64,000 nucleotides of DNA, taken from the NCBI GenBank assembly GCA_003439945.1, contig QVRM01003902.1, positions 318,001-382,000 of the forward strand, written 5' to 3'. The stretch is from Dermanyssus gallinae. Its lineage: Eukaryota > Arthropoda > Arachnida > Mesostigmata > Dermanyssidae. The notes under the pieces are model-generated. The model was not told the DNA's origin. It saw only the letters and a program-made list of their open reading frames with translations, and did no database searches. Made by a program: the position numbers and the translations under genes. Below are positions 1 to 10,369 of the stretch, piece after piece (position 1 is the first letter of the stretch; each line of letters begins with the position of its first letter).

Positions 1-1870
1 ATGCAATTCTCTGCAAACCGCTCAACTTCACGGGCAACTTCTGCATCGACGAGGACGTTCTTCGAAATGAAGGTCAGCTTTTTGTCTGTTTATATATGTA
101 TATATGTTTTCATTTGATAACTGGGATTTTTAGATGTGTTTTTAAATTTTTCGCCACGCCTCTGAGAAATCTACTATGTTTACGAAACAGATATCTACAA
201 TATAAGAGTGCGAAAGAGAATAGAATGAGCTGTTTTGCAAAGTGATTTTATTCGTTTTCTTAGCTATATGAGTTCTGTCGAAACGGAGAGCGAAAAGTTC
301 CATTTACGGACGGCAATTGAATTGCATGAGTTCTAAAGGGGTTTACTACTGCGGAAACTTTTCGAAGTATTTTGAGCGTATTTGGCCAGGACAGCATTTC
401 AAAAAAACGTCTTCGTGCCACATTGAATTCTCCAAGTTCCGTTCCAGCAATTGTAGCCTTCTGGATGAATCCCATTCCGGAAGTCCTAATACGCTCGAGG
501 AAGATCGCTTGGGCGGAACAGAATCCCCGAGTATGGGGCTTCTGTTCTACAATTTCGCGCATGCGAAAGGTGACAATTTGTATGACACACCCCGGGGTGT
601 GTTACACAACCTTCGTGCACTCGCCTTTGCGCCTATAATTTCGCATAAAAGTTAAACCACTGAACTGAGTGCGCGCAATCAAATAGAGCGTCTAACACGA
701 TCTTGGCTTGCCAGATACAAGGAGTGTTTGTTCTTGGTTGAAATTGTTACCTGTGAAGAAAGATGGGTTATTTACGATTAACGTAAAACGTGCCAGATGC
801 CGGTGCGTCCCAGGCTAACCACCCCAGAAGACGCCAAAGAGACAAAACCGTTTGCGCCGTGAGATTTTACTCTTGCAATGGGATAGGTATGGCATCGTCG
901 ACGTCACGAGTTTCTGTGCTACTAGTGGCTAAACGATAAACATGGTGTTCTACTGTGATCAGCTCGATCGAGTTTTTGCCGTACTAAGAAAAAAGAAGAA
1001 ACTTAGGCTCGTGAATAAAAAGGACTTTATTTCCCACCAGAAGGATGCGAGGCCACACGTGAGTTTACCATACATTCGCAAGATGGCAAGCTTAAATTGG
1101 GAAATTTCGCCGCATCCACCGAACTCACGTGACATCGCACCGTCGGATAGCCACCTATTCAGATATCTGCAGGACTATCTACAGGGACACAAATTTACTT
1201 CGCTAGAAACAGTAAAGACACATGTAGAACTATTTCTTATAGGAATCGATAGTCTAGTCTGGATACGGAGGGGGGTTTTTGCTAATATTAAAGAGTACTT
1301 TCGGAATGAATAAAATTGATTAACTAGTTCATTTTCAAATTGATTTTCAAGAAAAGATTGATTTTATCAAGTTGAAAACTAACGCATATATATATATATA
1401 TATTGAAAAAGAGCAAGCAGCGTTCATTATAGTAAATGTTGTTATCGTTAAAGCACAATAGTTATATATGCAATGCTTTCGATGCTAGTTTCTTGACTGC
1501 TGTTTGTCGTTGCGTTGATACACATATTTGGCAGATAGTTCGTGCTAAGGCATTATGTTATATATAGGCTTTTAAACAGTCTCTAAATTACTTAGTGTTT
1601 TTTTTTAACTTACAGTTCAAATATATATATATATATATATATATATACGACGAGGGATTTATGAATTTGGTTTTCTGTTTCCTTTCTTTTAGTAGTATAC
1701 ACCCAAGTGTTGTGTGTGCACTATATACACTACATATATACACGCATCTGTATTGCACTTTGACAGGTATTGAAAACTTCGAACAGTACTCATGCGTACC
1801 TGGCTCGGAGCCACAACTGGATTTCTTTCTTCCGGAAGACTACTACGACCATTACAAAGCCAAGTTGTGA
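1..1870 (+). CDS. HSDL2: HSDL2-type short-chain dehydrogenase, last two coding exons (partial)
   Basis: Two exons read as the C-terminal end of hydroxysteroid dehydrogenase-like protein 2, an SDR-family enzyme of peroxisomes/mitochondria whose substrate is not settled. Exon 1-72 is read from base 3: Ala-Ile-Leu-Cys-Lys-Pro, then FTGNFCIDEDVLRNE. This matches the conserved KP-x2-FTGNF-x-IDE-x-L segment after the Rossmann fold. A GT donor follows at 73. The next exon starts at 1767 after a CAG acceptor. The phase-1 junction rebuilds Gly and gives GIENFEQY, a PG, and DFFL, again as in HSDL2. Translation stops at 1868-1870. Vertebrate HSDL2 continues into an SCP2 sterol-carrier domain. Here the protein ends about 14 residues after DFFL, in Ala-Lys-Leu, which fits a type 1 peroxisomal targeting signal. 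The 5' part of the gene lies outside the window. An alternative last exon carrying SCP2 cannot be excluded. The intron holds a dead mariner and (TA)n tracts. Confidence 0.82.
73..1766 (+). other. Intron of the HSDL2-type gene
   Basis: The intron begins with GTCAGC and ends in a weak pyrimidine run before TTGACAG. It holds an 18-bp perfect palindrome (585-602), a decayed mariner in the same orientation as the gene (about 660-1317), and two (TA)n tracts (1386-1403, 1621-1647). No other coding signal was seen. Bases 260-655 are open in two or three frames on both strands, but nothing there resembles a known protein. Confidence 0.7.
660..1317 (+). pseudogene. mariner transposase remnant inside the HSDL2-type intron
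   Basis: A DD34D mariner transposase in at least two frames. Bases 665-780 give LARYKECLFLVEIVTCEERW and end at VIYD, matching the conserved block around the first catalytic aspartate. That residue is Glu here (TCEERW for T-x-DE-x-W). Bases 942-1313 contain KDARPHVS, where the second catalytic Asp position reads Lys, and HPPNSRDIAPSDSHLF, with the third Asp kept. With two catalytic positions altered and the frame broken, it is dead. The N-terminal half and both terminal inverted repeats were not found. It is a passive intron insertion in the same sense as the host gene. Confidence 0.85.
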
Positions 1871-2210
1871 CTAGATCGTCAAGCCTTTCGTGTGTGGCAG
1901 TTATTGCCACACCTGTGTTATGGGCAGTGCAGTACACCTACATCTAGGGCTCTCTGTTCTTGGGCAAACGCAACGGAAAAGTGATACCCGAATCTCGCGA
2001 CCCTCGCATGCAGCGACCTCGAAGGACATTGAAAAAATGCAGCCTGTTTGTACTTGTGTATGTGTGTGGGGTGTGTTCTATTCAAACATGTTTCAACAGC
2101 ATGGCTGCTTCATTACAGCCGCGCTATTATCGCTTAACATTCGCTCATTCATGCCATTTTTGCACGGTCTGTGCGTAATAAAGAAACGTTACTTTTTATT
2201 AATGACTTGA
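1871..2210 (+). other. 3' UTR of the HSDL2-type gene with poly(A) signal
   Basis: After the stop at 1870 the sequence is non-coding. A canonical AATAAA lies at 2177-2182, followed by a T-rich stretch (about 2188-2197) and a TG-rich stretch, as expected of a cleavage and polyadenylation site near 2200. A second AATAAA lies around 2241. The exact cleavage point is inferred. Confidence 0.55.
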
Positions 2211-2285
2211 CTGATGATGACCGTTTTCTGCGACCCAACGGAATAAACGGAACAATCACACTATTTGAATGTTTTCTATAAACTA

Positions 2286-2321
<36 letters not shown>

Positions 2322-2506
2322 TTTGTGTCTTTAAAAATACAATTTGTACAACTTGTAAAGCATTTTATATATTCTTCTAAATTATATGAAACAAATCTAC
2401 GTATTAAAAAAAAAAATTTGTACAACTTGTATGAACGTTTCAAATAATTATACAAATATTAAAAGTGGTTAAAGCTAACCTCCTGTGCGTTCTATATATA
2501 TATATA

Positions 2507-2976
2507 TTGGGTTGGCTCATAAGTCCGTATGGGTAAAATCGTACGCCGCACTGCGCAGACCCGGGGGAATACGAAAACTCTAAGAAGAGGGTTGTATATT
2601 TACATGGCGGTAAGAGCAGATCTGCGCTGTATTATACCGTATTTTTGCTGTATTATACTAAATTTCCAACTCACACAAATTGTAAAGCTCGAGTGAAGAT
2701 GGCAAACTTAAATGTGCATTTTCGTCATTTCATGCTATTTTATTTCCGGAAAGGAAAACATGCTATGTAAAGTGTATGGCGGAGAGGTGGTAACTGAAAG
2801 GACAGTTCGAAATTGGTTTGTCCGATGTAGGAACGGTGCGTCAGCTTGCCTAAACGTTGGGCTAAGATTAGTTGAACAAAGTGGGAAACACAGCATTCAA
2901 TAAAAGCCTTCCCTTGTAACGACATGTGTCTTCAAAAATGGGTAAAAAATCCGACCGGACTTACGGACCAACCTAA
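2507..2976 (+). mobile_element. mariner deletion derivative with both terminal repeats
   Basis: The left end begins TTGGGTTGGCTCATAAGTCC and the right end is its imperfect reverse complement, ending ACGGACCAACCTAA. The terminal repeats are about 22-28 bp and typical of mariner. The left flank is TA; the right flank is TG then TA, so one copy of the duplicated TA may have mutated or merged with the neighbouring (TA)n. Inside, bases about 2700-2850 encode fragments of the transposase N-terminus: a HFRH-x-MLFYFRKGK-like stretch, then VYGGEVVTERTVRNWFVR from the helix-turn-helix region. The catalytic domain is absent. At about 470 bp against roughly 1.3 kb for a full element, this is an internally deleted, MITE-like copy movable only by another element's transposase. 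Confidence 0.88.
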
Positions 2977-2978
2977 TG

Positions 2979-3009
<31 letters not shown>

Positions 3010-3576
3010 AAAACTTTGTCAAGACGTTTCCGCCCCGTCCTTCCGTTGGGGAAAATGACTTTTTGCCGAATTCTACGAAACCTCATAATGTGTGCCTAAC
3101 TTTCTCATACACCCTATGCAAGTACGCATAGCTTTGCTTTCAATATGGCTGTCGAAATAGCTTAGTTACTCGGCAACTACGTCACGCACCACCATCACTT
3201 TGGTACGAAAATGATGGGCATTAATATTGCTATTGCCTGATAATAGTCCGTTTGGCGTACATGTTTGGTCGTTATAGCAACACTTCACGGTGCTTCACGT
3301 GAAAGCGTTAACGTTAGACATAACAACATATCGACTGTGTATGACTTTCCTTAATCTAGTCATTTGCCTTTCGCAACACAAGCTAGCGACGTGCCTTTTG
3401 ACTGGTTCTCCCGCAAAGGTAGATGTTGCACAATTATGTAAGAGAAAAGGCAGAGTAACTACTTTTATAAAGTTTGTTCTCACTCCTAAACAACCGCCCC
3501 CTTCTCTCATTGGGAAAAATGATTTTTTTGCCGAGTTCTACCAAATCTTGAAATACGCACATATTGTTATGATACA

Positions 3577-3623
<47 letters not shown>

Positions 3624-3786
3624 GGTGTGGTCTTGTGTGCTAGTGCTCTAATTATGGTTTTTTCTCGAATTTTCTTTGAGCGGTGCTCATTGATGATAAA
3701 TCCTATCGTTGAGAGTCAGTGATCATGCTGCATCTCAACATGTCCGCTTATGCTGTCGCTCTAAGCGCCGCTGATATAAATTGGTG

Positions 3787-3790
<4 letters not shown>
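2977..3790. repeat. TA-flanked local repeat and dispersed-repeat copy
   Basis: Bases about 3018-3115 and 3475-3580 are diverged copies of one sequence (shared core TGGG(G/A)AAAATGA, a T-run, GCCGA(A/G)TTCTAC). Bases about 3640-3785 resemble 40930-41155, sharing a GAGAGTCAGTGATCAT block and a CCGCTTATGCTG block. Each copy abuts a (TA)n tract. No protein is encoded. They are probably small non-autonomous elements, but no terminal repeats were recognised. Confidence 0.55.
3579..3620. repeat. (TA)n tract
   Basis: Perfect AT dinucleotide run of 42 bases following the second copy of the local repeat. Confidence 0.95.
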
Positions 3791-3836
<46 letters not shown>

Positions 3837-5529
3837 CATATCTATACGGGCTGCTCAATCATTGCCATTCGGTAGGTTCTCGTTTCTCGGTGGCTAAGTA
3901 GATAAGGATATTATTCAAATTGGTGAATCAACGCATATGTTTGGAAAGATGAAAACCAATTAAGATGATGTTGCCGCGTGGGATATGGTTGTAGAGTCCC
4001 CGTAGCAGTAGCTATCTATAGTTTGTCGTATTAGCTCTGAGCCCAATAACGAACACTCTTGCTTTTAAAGCGATATTCAATATCTGAAACATGATGAATT
4101 GTAACTTTGTGCATTATGCGCAGACCAGTCGTCCAAATTTGGTCAGGGGTCAGGGTACGTCGAATGGCATCAGATGCGTGTCGTTAGTTGCGATAAAGCA
4201 GCTACATTTATCGCTTTCACTATCATACAGATAAACATGCTATTGGTTTATGCTATATTACTAAAACAACTTAAAATGAAATACTTTAAAAAATAGGTAG
4301 ATTAAACTCCAGACAATTTAAGTATGTTTAATATTGCGTATTTAAGTCATGGCCATCGCTTTTATAAGGCACTAAAATTGACCTCGGGATATTGCCGGAT
4401 CAGACACACATTCCAACCGTCCTATAAGTATAGTGGCGAGTACTTCAAGGAGTATTAAAATATGAGGTAAATTCGTAAGTTTAAGTTATTATGAAGTTAA
4501 CAAGCTGCGCATAACCAAACATCAAAAACCTAACTTCAGCGCTTGCGAGAACTTGACAAAAGGGATGAAGTATACACACAATAGATTGTCAGATTTGTTG
4601 GCCTCCAGGTAATATAAGTTCAAAAAAAGATCTTATTTATATCGTAAGAGGTGTGGTTAGCAATCAGGACAGGGTGTCGACATGTGTTCAGAAGTACATG
4701 GTAGTAAAAGTCGGTGAAGAGGTTGACCATAAAATGCATAGCCACGTGTTGAATTTGAACGGGCTCAACTGCAGAAGAGCACCTTGTATGTAGGGCTATG
4801 AGTTCCTTTCTTTGCTCTTCCGCCTTGTGTTTCTGCATAGTCCTGTCAAATGCAAACTGCAAGTATGCAAGCGCCTGTTTTACATACATGCGTAGCCACA
4901 ACGGTCTTGTTCCAGTGCGCATTCGTATGAAGGTTCTCCATAAATTGTTGAGCTATGCCACCTTTCTCATGACCTCTTTCCCTTGCTTGTTCACATTTTG
5001 TGCATGGCCTAAATACGTTACGCTTTGTGTTAGCGTAAAGGCATCGTGTATATTGGCCTCAAGAGGTTTGCGCAACGGACAATGCTGTGGCCTAACCGAT
5101 ATAACATGGCCTTTGTCAAGCGAGAAACCATCTTCTTAAAACCTTTTACGTTGCTGTTCTTAATAGACTTTCACTATTGTTGTGGCTGGGGCGAGTGTAC
5201 AGGCGCCGCGGCAGAGCAATGGACAAAATTACACCAAACGTATTAAATGCATTTACGTTTTTTAAAATTTAATACTCCATTGAATTTAAAGATGCAAGAA
5301 AGTTTCATTTGAATGAATAAGTGTGTTGTTACACTTAAATCGTGATTGCCTGAAACTGACGCCTAAGCTATCGCATCTGCATTAGCGCGTGAGTTACGCT
5401 ATTGTCAACGTAACCTACAGATCATAAACGGGGGTGCCTGAATAAGGTATATATTCTGCCGGAACTAAACCCGCACCCTCTAATATAGAGCGTGGTCTAC
5501 CACTGCCTTCCATTTACCTCATAGTTGAT
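3791..5529. other. Spacer with no recognised gene
   Basis: AT-rich sequence after a (TA)n tract (3789-3832). The - strand at 4620-4922 is open for 100 codons, and overlapping frames up to about 5230 are also fairly open, but nothing resembles a family I know and no splice-flanked exon stands out. Confidence 0.4.
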
Positions 5530-6240
5530 ATATAGAGTGTTCACAAAATTGTCTGAGATCTTTAAAGTAATACAAAAACTGAGAGTTTAGGATAATTTCA
5601 TATTCAGTTTAATGCAGATCTAGTGCAATTTTTAATTAAATACCAAATCGTTGAGATTATGATTTTTTTGGCTTGTACACGCTAGATACGGGACACCCAA
5701 TTCTAATTAGACTCACTTACATTAATACATACTTAAATGTTGGTCTATAATTCGCTGATGTTCATGGGATTAGTAGCATTTACTTTACTTCAAACAATCC
5801 CACAAGAAAGTGTATAATGGCGTCAAATCGCAACATTTGGCAGGCCAGTGAATGCCTATGTTACGCACGATTACTTGTCCAAGACACTTCATCCTCAAAA
5901 GCTCAATTATCGCGCCGGCTGTGTGACTTGTGGCACCTTCTTGTCGAAAACGTCTTCACACTTTCATTCGGATAGAAATGGCCTGTGTCGGATAAAGTAA
6001 TTTTTTGCAACATCGGTTTTTTGCTGTATCATCTTGAAAGCTCAATTGGCGAAATTAAACCGCTCCTGTAGACTTACGCTTTTGCCTCAACTGAATCGTT
6101 CATCGATATAGCGCCAGATCCGACCTCAAAATGCACTAAGGTGAGATGCGCAAAAGACCCAGTTGTTAGACAAGTCGCAGTACCGATGTTTTCGGACTAT
6201 GTTCCCCGTTGTGAACAGCAATACGTTTGGCCAAGAAAGC
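5530..6240 (-). pseudogene. Tc1/mariner-superfamily transposase remnant
   Basis: On the - strand, 5785-5959 is an uninterrupted C-terminal block reading RQEGATSHTAGAIIELL, then WPAKCCDLTPLYTFLWDCLK and a stop. It matches transposases with a QQDGAT-HTA...WP-x-SCDLTPLDFFLWG signature. Both visible catalytic aspartates are replaced (DGAT to EGAT; PLD to PLY). Upstream pieces in other frames (to about 6240) and a downstream VNATNP-x-NI segment fit the same protein, so frameshifts and stops have accumulated. A likely terminal repeat, GAGTGTTCACAAAATTGTCT, lies near 5536 on the + strand. The other end was not located. Confidence 0.7.
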
Positions 6241-6493
6241 GTTCCGTGGTCTTCAACGGCTTGACACATCACGCACTGAACCTGTCCCCTGTTTTGCACA
6301 AATTTACGAATGGTGTTCCAGCATATAGCGCGCTCGTATAGAGTTTCGCGTTTTTATGATAGATTTTTCACAATCTCTACGCGTTCTCTTGTTAAGTAAC
6401 GCTCCCTCGCGGATTTACCTTACCCTTACCGTCAATAAGCAAGCAAAGCTGAGCGCGGGCACTCGTGAATTAGCCAGCAGCTTATTTGGACAT

Positions 6494-6538
<45 letters not shown>

Positions 6539-7940
6539 GTCTTAGTATAGCCTACGTGTATATCCGAAAACTGTGCGTCGTCATGTGGCAATTCGTAAAC
6601 TGGACCTTCTTGGACGGCTGCCGTCCAATAGCTCTTCGCTACTTCTAGTTTCCACTGTGTGTGCTCTCAGGGGAGAGAAGCCGCTGTTCACCGTCGTAAT
6701 TTACGGCGAAAGCTTTGTCCCGATTACCTGCTCTGTAAACGAAACGTGGTACGGCTGTGCTAAATAATTCTCATCGTCGCAACCCCAAAGAGCAGAGAGT
6801 CTCAGTCTCATCTGGCTTCATGATGTTACGGCCACCGGATGCGGTTCGAATTGGGCCGTCGCTTTTACGGGGGAAAGGTGTCCGATCGATTGTATACTGG
6901 AGTCTCTAAAATTTTACTGCTGGTGCTGCTGCTACTCGACACGTCTCGGTAACTTTTCACTCTCGGACGCAGAACGGAGAAAAGAAGCGTAAGCGTATCG
7001 AAACGTGCGAAGTCGAAGTCACGAGCTTCGAGTTGGACTCCTTAGATGGTAGTGCCGTTGATAGAAGTACGAATTGTCCATTTGCGGTATTTCATTACCG
7101 TGGTGACGCAGAAGCTTCATTCAGTGCTTATTTCTGTTTCTATTGCTGTGCATTTAAGTTTAGGCAACTGTACCCGTGTCTTAGTGCAACACTTAACAAG
7201 GTCTATCTATGGCCGTTTCTTTGCAAACAAGGGCAAGCAGAAAGTCCCTTAAGTTAACTAAATATGGACTTTATTGGTCCTCTTATATACGTTTTACATT
7301 AAATATTTTGTTCGTGCTTCATTCTTTAAAGCCTTACGTCTAGCTTACTGCATGATGCTCTACTCAGTCCTGTCAACGGTTGGATGTTCGTTAATAAATA
7401 ATTTATCATTCAAAGTAATGTGTTTAACCATCGTCCATAACACGTAGTTTTCTCCAGTTTGTTGAAATCATAAACGTTTCTGGAGGCCAGTGAATGATTT
7501 TGATATATTTGCGCGTACGTCCAGGTACGTAATGCATGTTTAAAGAAGGTTATTCCGAGGCAAGACTTATCCAAAAGTTTATTTTCACGATTTTTTTTAA
7601 ACCACAATTTAGCTCAATTAGGAAGAGACTAGAAGCAGAATTCGTGTTTGCAGGCTCCTCCGTGCGCCGATATTGGAATCGTTTCGGACTTATTTGCGCA
7701 TGCGACAGCAGCGGTATCGGCGATAATAACGACAACGACGGCTAACGCTTCCGAATGCTTAATACCGAAGCTCCAAATAGGCGCCATGCTAGACGGGCCG
7801 GGCCGTTTAACAAAGCACGGAGCCACGGCCCTCTTCACTGGTTCAATAGTAGTAGGCGTGACCTAATCGCTCCCCTGGGACAGAACCTTATTCGTTGACC
7901 AGGGCCGTACGTACAGGCGATCGGGCTTACTTTGCCTGTA
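6241..7940. other. Spacer with short unrecognised open frames
   Basis: Contains a (TA)n tract at 6497-6537. A + strand frame of about 74 codons ends in TAA at 6765; it has a hydrophobic stretch but no recognisable domain. Bases 7033-7870 include several overlapping frames of 60-75 codons on both strands, none convincing. No RNA gene seen. Confidence 0.35.
6497..6537. repeat. (TA)n tract
   Basis: Perfect TA run of about 41 bases. Confidence 0.95.
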
Positions 7941-7972
7941 TCGATCATGTACATACGCAGCTGCACACTTGA

Positions 7973-8236
7973 ATAGACTTCTGGATCTCTCCGAGACTAT
8001 CTATAGTCGTTACGGACGGGCCTGCCCATCCCACGGCTCGCAATGCGCCCCCAACCCCTAAGCGCTCCCACTCTTCAGGAGGCAGCCTCGCTGCCGCTGG
8101 GCTGTTCGTAAAGTCCCCAGCGGCAAATGCCGACGATGATGGCCACACCTTGGTGATTGGAAGAAACCGCAAGAAGGCCCCCCGTCTCTCCGCCACAGTC
8201 AATGATCTGCGCGCCGCAAACACGAACTTAAAATGA
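7973..8236 (+). pseudogene. Possible LINE ORF1 (gag-like) fragment
   Basis: An open frame of 87 codons without a start, bounded by a TGA at 7970 and one at 8234. It is Pro/Ala/Ser-rich, then reads DDDGHTLVIGRNRKKAPRL. A short acidic stretch, a hydrophobic core and a basic cluster are typical of the low-complexity ORF1 region of I/R1/jockey-type LINEs. It lies upstream of, and in the same orientation as, LINE polymerase remnants at 8880 and 9715. The assignment rests mainly on this position. Confidence 0.35.
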
Positions 8237-8879
8237 CAATCCCTTTCTAGGGAATATAGCTAAAATGCAACTGCAGTCAAGTCGTGCACAACATGCCGAA
8301 GGTCGAAATTACGACCGGGAACGGAGCTGGTCCTGCGCCACATTAGCAAGCCAGACAATTGCTTAGCTGAGAACTACGCCAACCAATAAGTAGTAGTAGT
8401 AGTACACGTCCCTACGGCTGCTTATATAGAACATACTCATCACGGTACACCCTGCGGGTTCTCGCAGGCTACCTATCTAGACTTTACACGCATCGGCAAC
8501 CCGGGCGTTTGGCTGTTTTTACGTCTGCTATGAGATAGCCCGAACACTCAACTCTCTGATCCTATTACCCGTTAGACGAACTGACCACCTCGGCGAAAGC
8601 ATGCGATCTCCCGCTCATCATTCTTGCCGACTATTGCTCACCACAGACAGACACGGCGGCGTGGGTCTGCAGTGAATCGTCCTGAATGACCTGCTTCAGT
8701 GTTCAGTACATGTAAGGACCTTACGTTCCAAAAAGTCGGCAGTTTCTTGCGAGAGGAACCTGGCTGGCGCATGCGATTTTAAATTGGACGGTCTTCCTGG
8801 ACGAAAAAGCGCGAAACAGACGAACTACGCCGAGTTTTCCCAAAGTGCAGAAAGAACGAATAGCTTTTTTCCGCCTTGA

Positions 8880-9180
8880 GTGCATTCACACCAGGCGCAG
8901 GCTTTTCAAGCCGTCTGCCTTCGGCGCTTGGTTGCCCGGGACAAAGATAAAATCACCAAACTAATTGTTGATGTGAAAAACGAGCGCTCCTACAAAGACA
9001 GATATCCATTAGTAGTTAGTAGTCGTTTGTGGTGCGGTCTGTTAGACGAGATCGAGGACGATTCGAGGCGCCGGCACTATAAACTTATAGGAGATACGAA
9101 AACCTTTCTTCAGAGAGTGGGCAGTATTAGTATTGCCTCCAACATCTCCTATCTACGTATCAAGCTCTCTACGTAGCGAT
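8880..9180 (+). pseudogene. LINE ORF2 fragment, linker just before the reverse transcriptase
   Basis: The frame reads LVVSSRLWCGLLDEIEDDSRRRHYKLI. This matches the W-x2-L-x-(D/E)EI-x-DD-x5-YK motif between endonuclease and polymerase in I/R1/jockey-type ORF2 proteins. The start is arbitrary; it is an internal fragment. The neighbouring fragment at 9715-10150 carries the next parts of the same protein, so both may derive from one insertion later split by the SINE-like element at 9340. Confidence 0.6.
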
Positions 9181-9339
9181 TCAACAAGACAACCTGGCCT
9201 CTAAGGAAAAAGTTTTGTGGCTGTAACACAAGTCAGAATGGACAAAGCGCCTCGTCCGGGCGGCACACTGATTTCTGCCATACAGTCTCTTTTTATTTTT
9301 AACATTTAGAGCTAGTAGCATCCGTAGGTTCTTTGCCGA

Positions 9340-9540
9340 GGAAGATGGCTTAGTGGCAAAAGCTTTTGGCTTGCATTCGGGAGGCCTGGGTTCGAAGCCC
9401 AGACCGGCCACTCCTAATTTGGTTTTCATGATTCCCAATGCAAACAAGGTAAATGCCGAAGTTGATTAAAAATCGACCATGATCGAAAAAAACGGAGAGC
9501 ACATATGTCTCAATAAAAAGAGATGATGCATTACCATCCA
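9340..9540 (+). mobile_element. tRNA-derived SINE-like element (singleton)
   Basis: Bases about 9345-9412 have a tRNA-like layout: an A-box-like TGGCTTAGTGGCAAAAGC, an anticodon-arm-like stretch with TTGCATT, and a B-box-like GGGTTCGAAGCCC. Such heads carry internal RNA polymerase III promoters. A tRNA-unrelated body follows, with an A-rich end near 9518. No acceptor stem is evident, so a functional tRNA is unlikely. No second copy was found in the window. Confidence 0.6.
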
Positions 9541-9714
9541 ACGCCCCCCCCCATTAAGTTTTTAAAGCCACGCCGCAGCCTACGTCCTATAAGGCAGCCA
9601 ACCTCGTTCTCTCAAGACCGACGGAGCGTTAAGGTGCCCATACTAACCTGCGCACAATTTTCATTTTCTCTCTCTGCGCAATCATAGCAGATAGCTTAAA
9701 GGCCAGCACCGTTT

Positions 9715-10150
9715 AGAACCACGGGCGTACCTCTGAGATGACAGGCAGAATCCACCAGGCTTCCCCAAAAAATCTCTGTCTCAAAAACTTAGACAAGGAT
9801 GACGACGACGTTTTTCTCGGAGACGTCCTGGTAATCACCGTTCGAGCGTGTACAGCTAACCAACTCGATAAATACGCAAACAAGATGCTCAGGGAGGTCT
9901 TATAGTGGATGCGCCCAACCAGCCTTGGCCTCGCTTCCGTCAAGCCCGAGGCCTACTCATCTAGAGAATAGGACGCAGTGCCATCCCACGTGTGGCACTG
10001 GGCGGGCAAAAGATTCGAGAAGTAAGCACCGCTCGTATCTGGTGGTACACTGGAACACTGGCCTGAGGAGCACGCCACACCTCCGTCTATTGCAGCATAG
10101 ATGTGGAAGACACACTCAATCATATCGTTTTGGCATGTCCGCCTAAACAG
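9715..10150 (+). pseudogene. LINE reverse-transcriptase and C-terminal fragment (I/R1/jockey-like)
   Basis: Bases about 9795-9960 read GDVLVITVRACTANQLDKYA, then NKMLREVL, a stop, and WMRPTSLGLASVKPEA. This follows the polymerase motif C (YADD) region and the WM-x5-L-x-LA-x2-K-x-EA motif of LINE polymerases; the YADD itself has decayed to GD. Bases 10030-10146 contain DVEDTLNHIVLACP, resembling the H-x4-C part of the C-terminal cysteine motif. Much of the intervening thumb is deleted and several stops are present. Confidence 0.6.
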
Positions 10151-10369
10151 TCCAACGACGAGCCATGCTAGGGCTAATTAGGTGAATCCCCACAACCCTA
10201 ACTAATCTAGTCACCATGGCTGCATGGCTTCATAAACAAATGCTTAGGTGACTACGGCAAACCGTTAGACCACCCCAGTAGTTGACCTCCACAATTGCTA
10301 GCTGACTAGCTACAGTAGTGGCCTTGTGTGCGTACCGCACTTTCTAGTTACTGCTCTAGCAAAAGAAAA

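Noticed and set aside
7410..7607. - strand 65-codon frame resembling part of a transposase
   Set aside because: No catalytic or helix-turn-helix motif could be matched with confidence; left as spacer.
9345..9420. Possible functional tRNA gene (Ala-like, TGC anticodon position)
   Set aside because: The A-box and B-box are recognisable, but no seven-base acceptor stem pairs and a SINE-like body follows, so it was called a SINE head.
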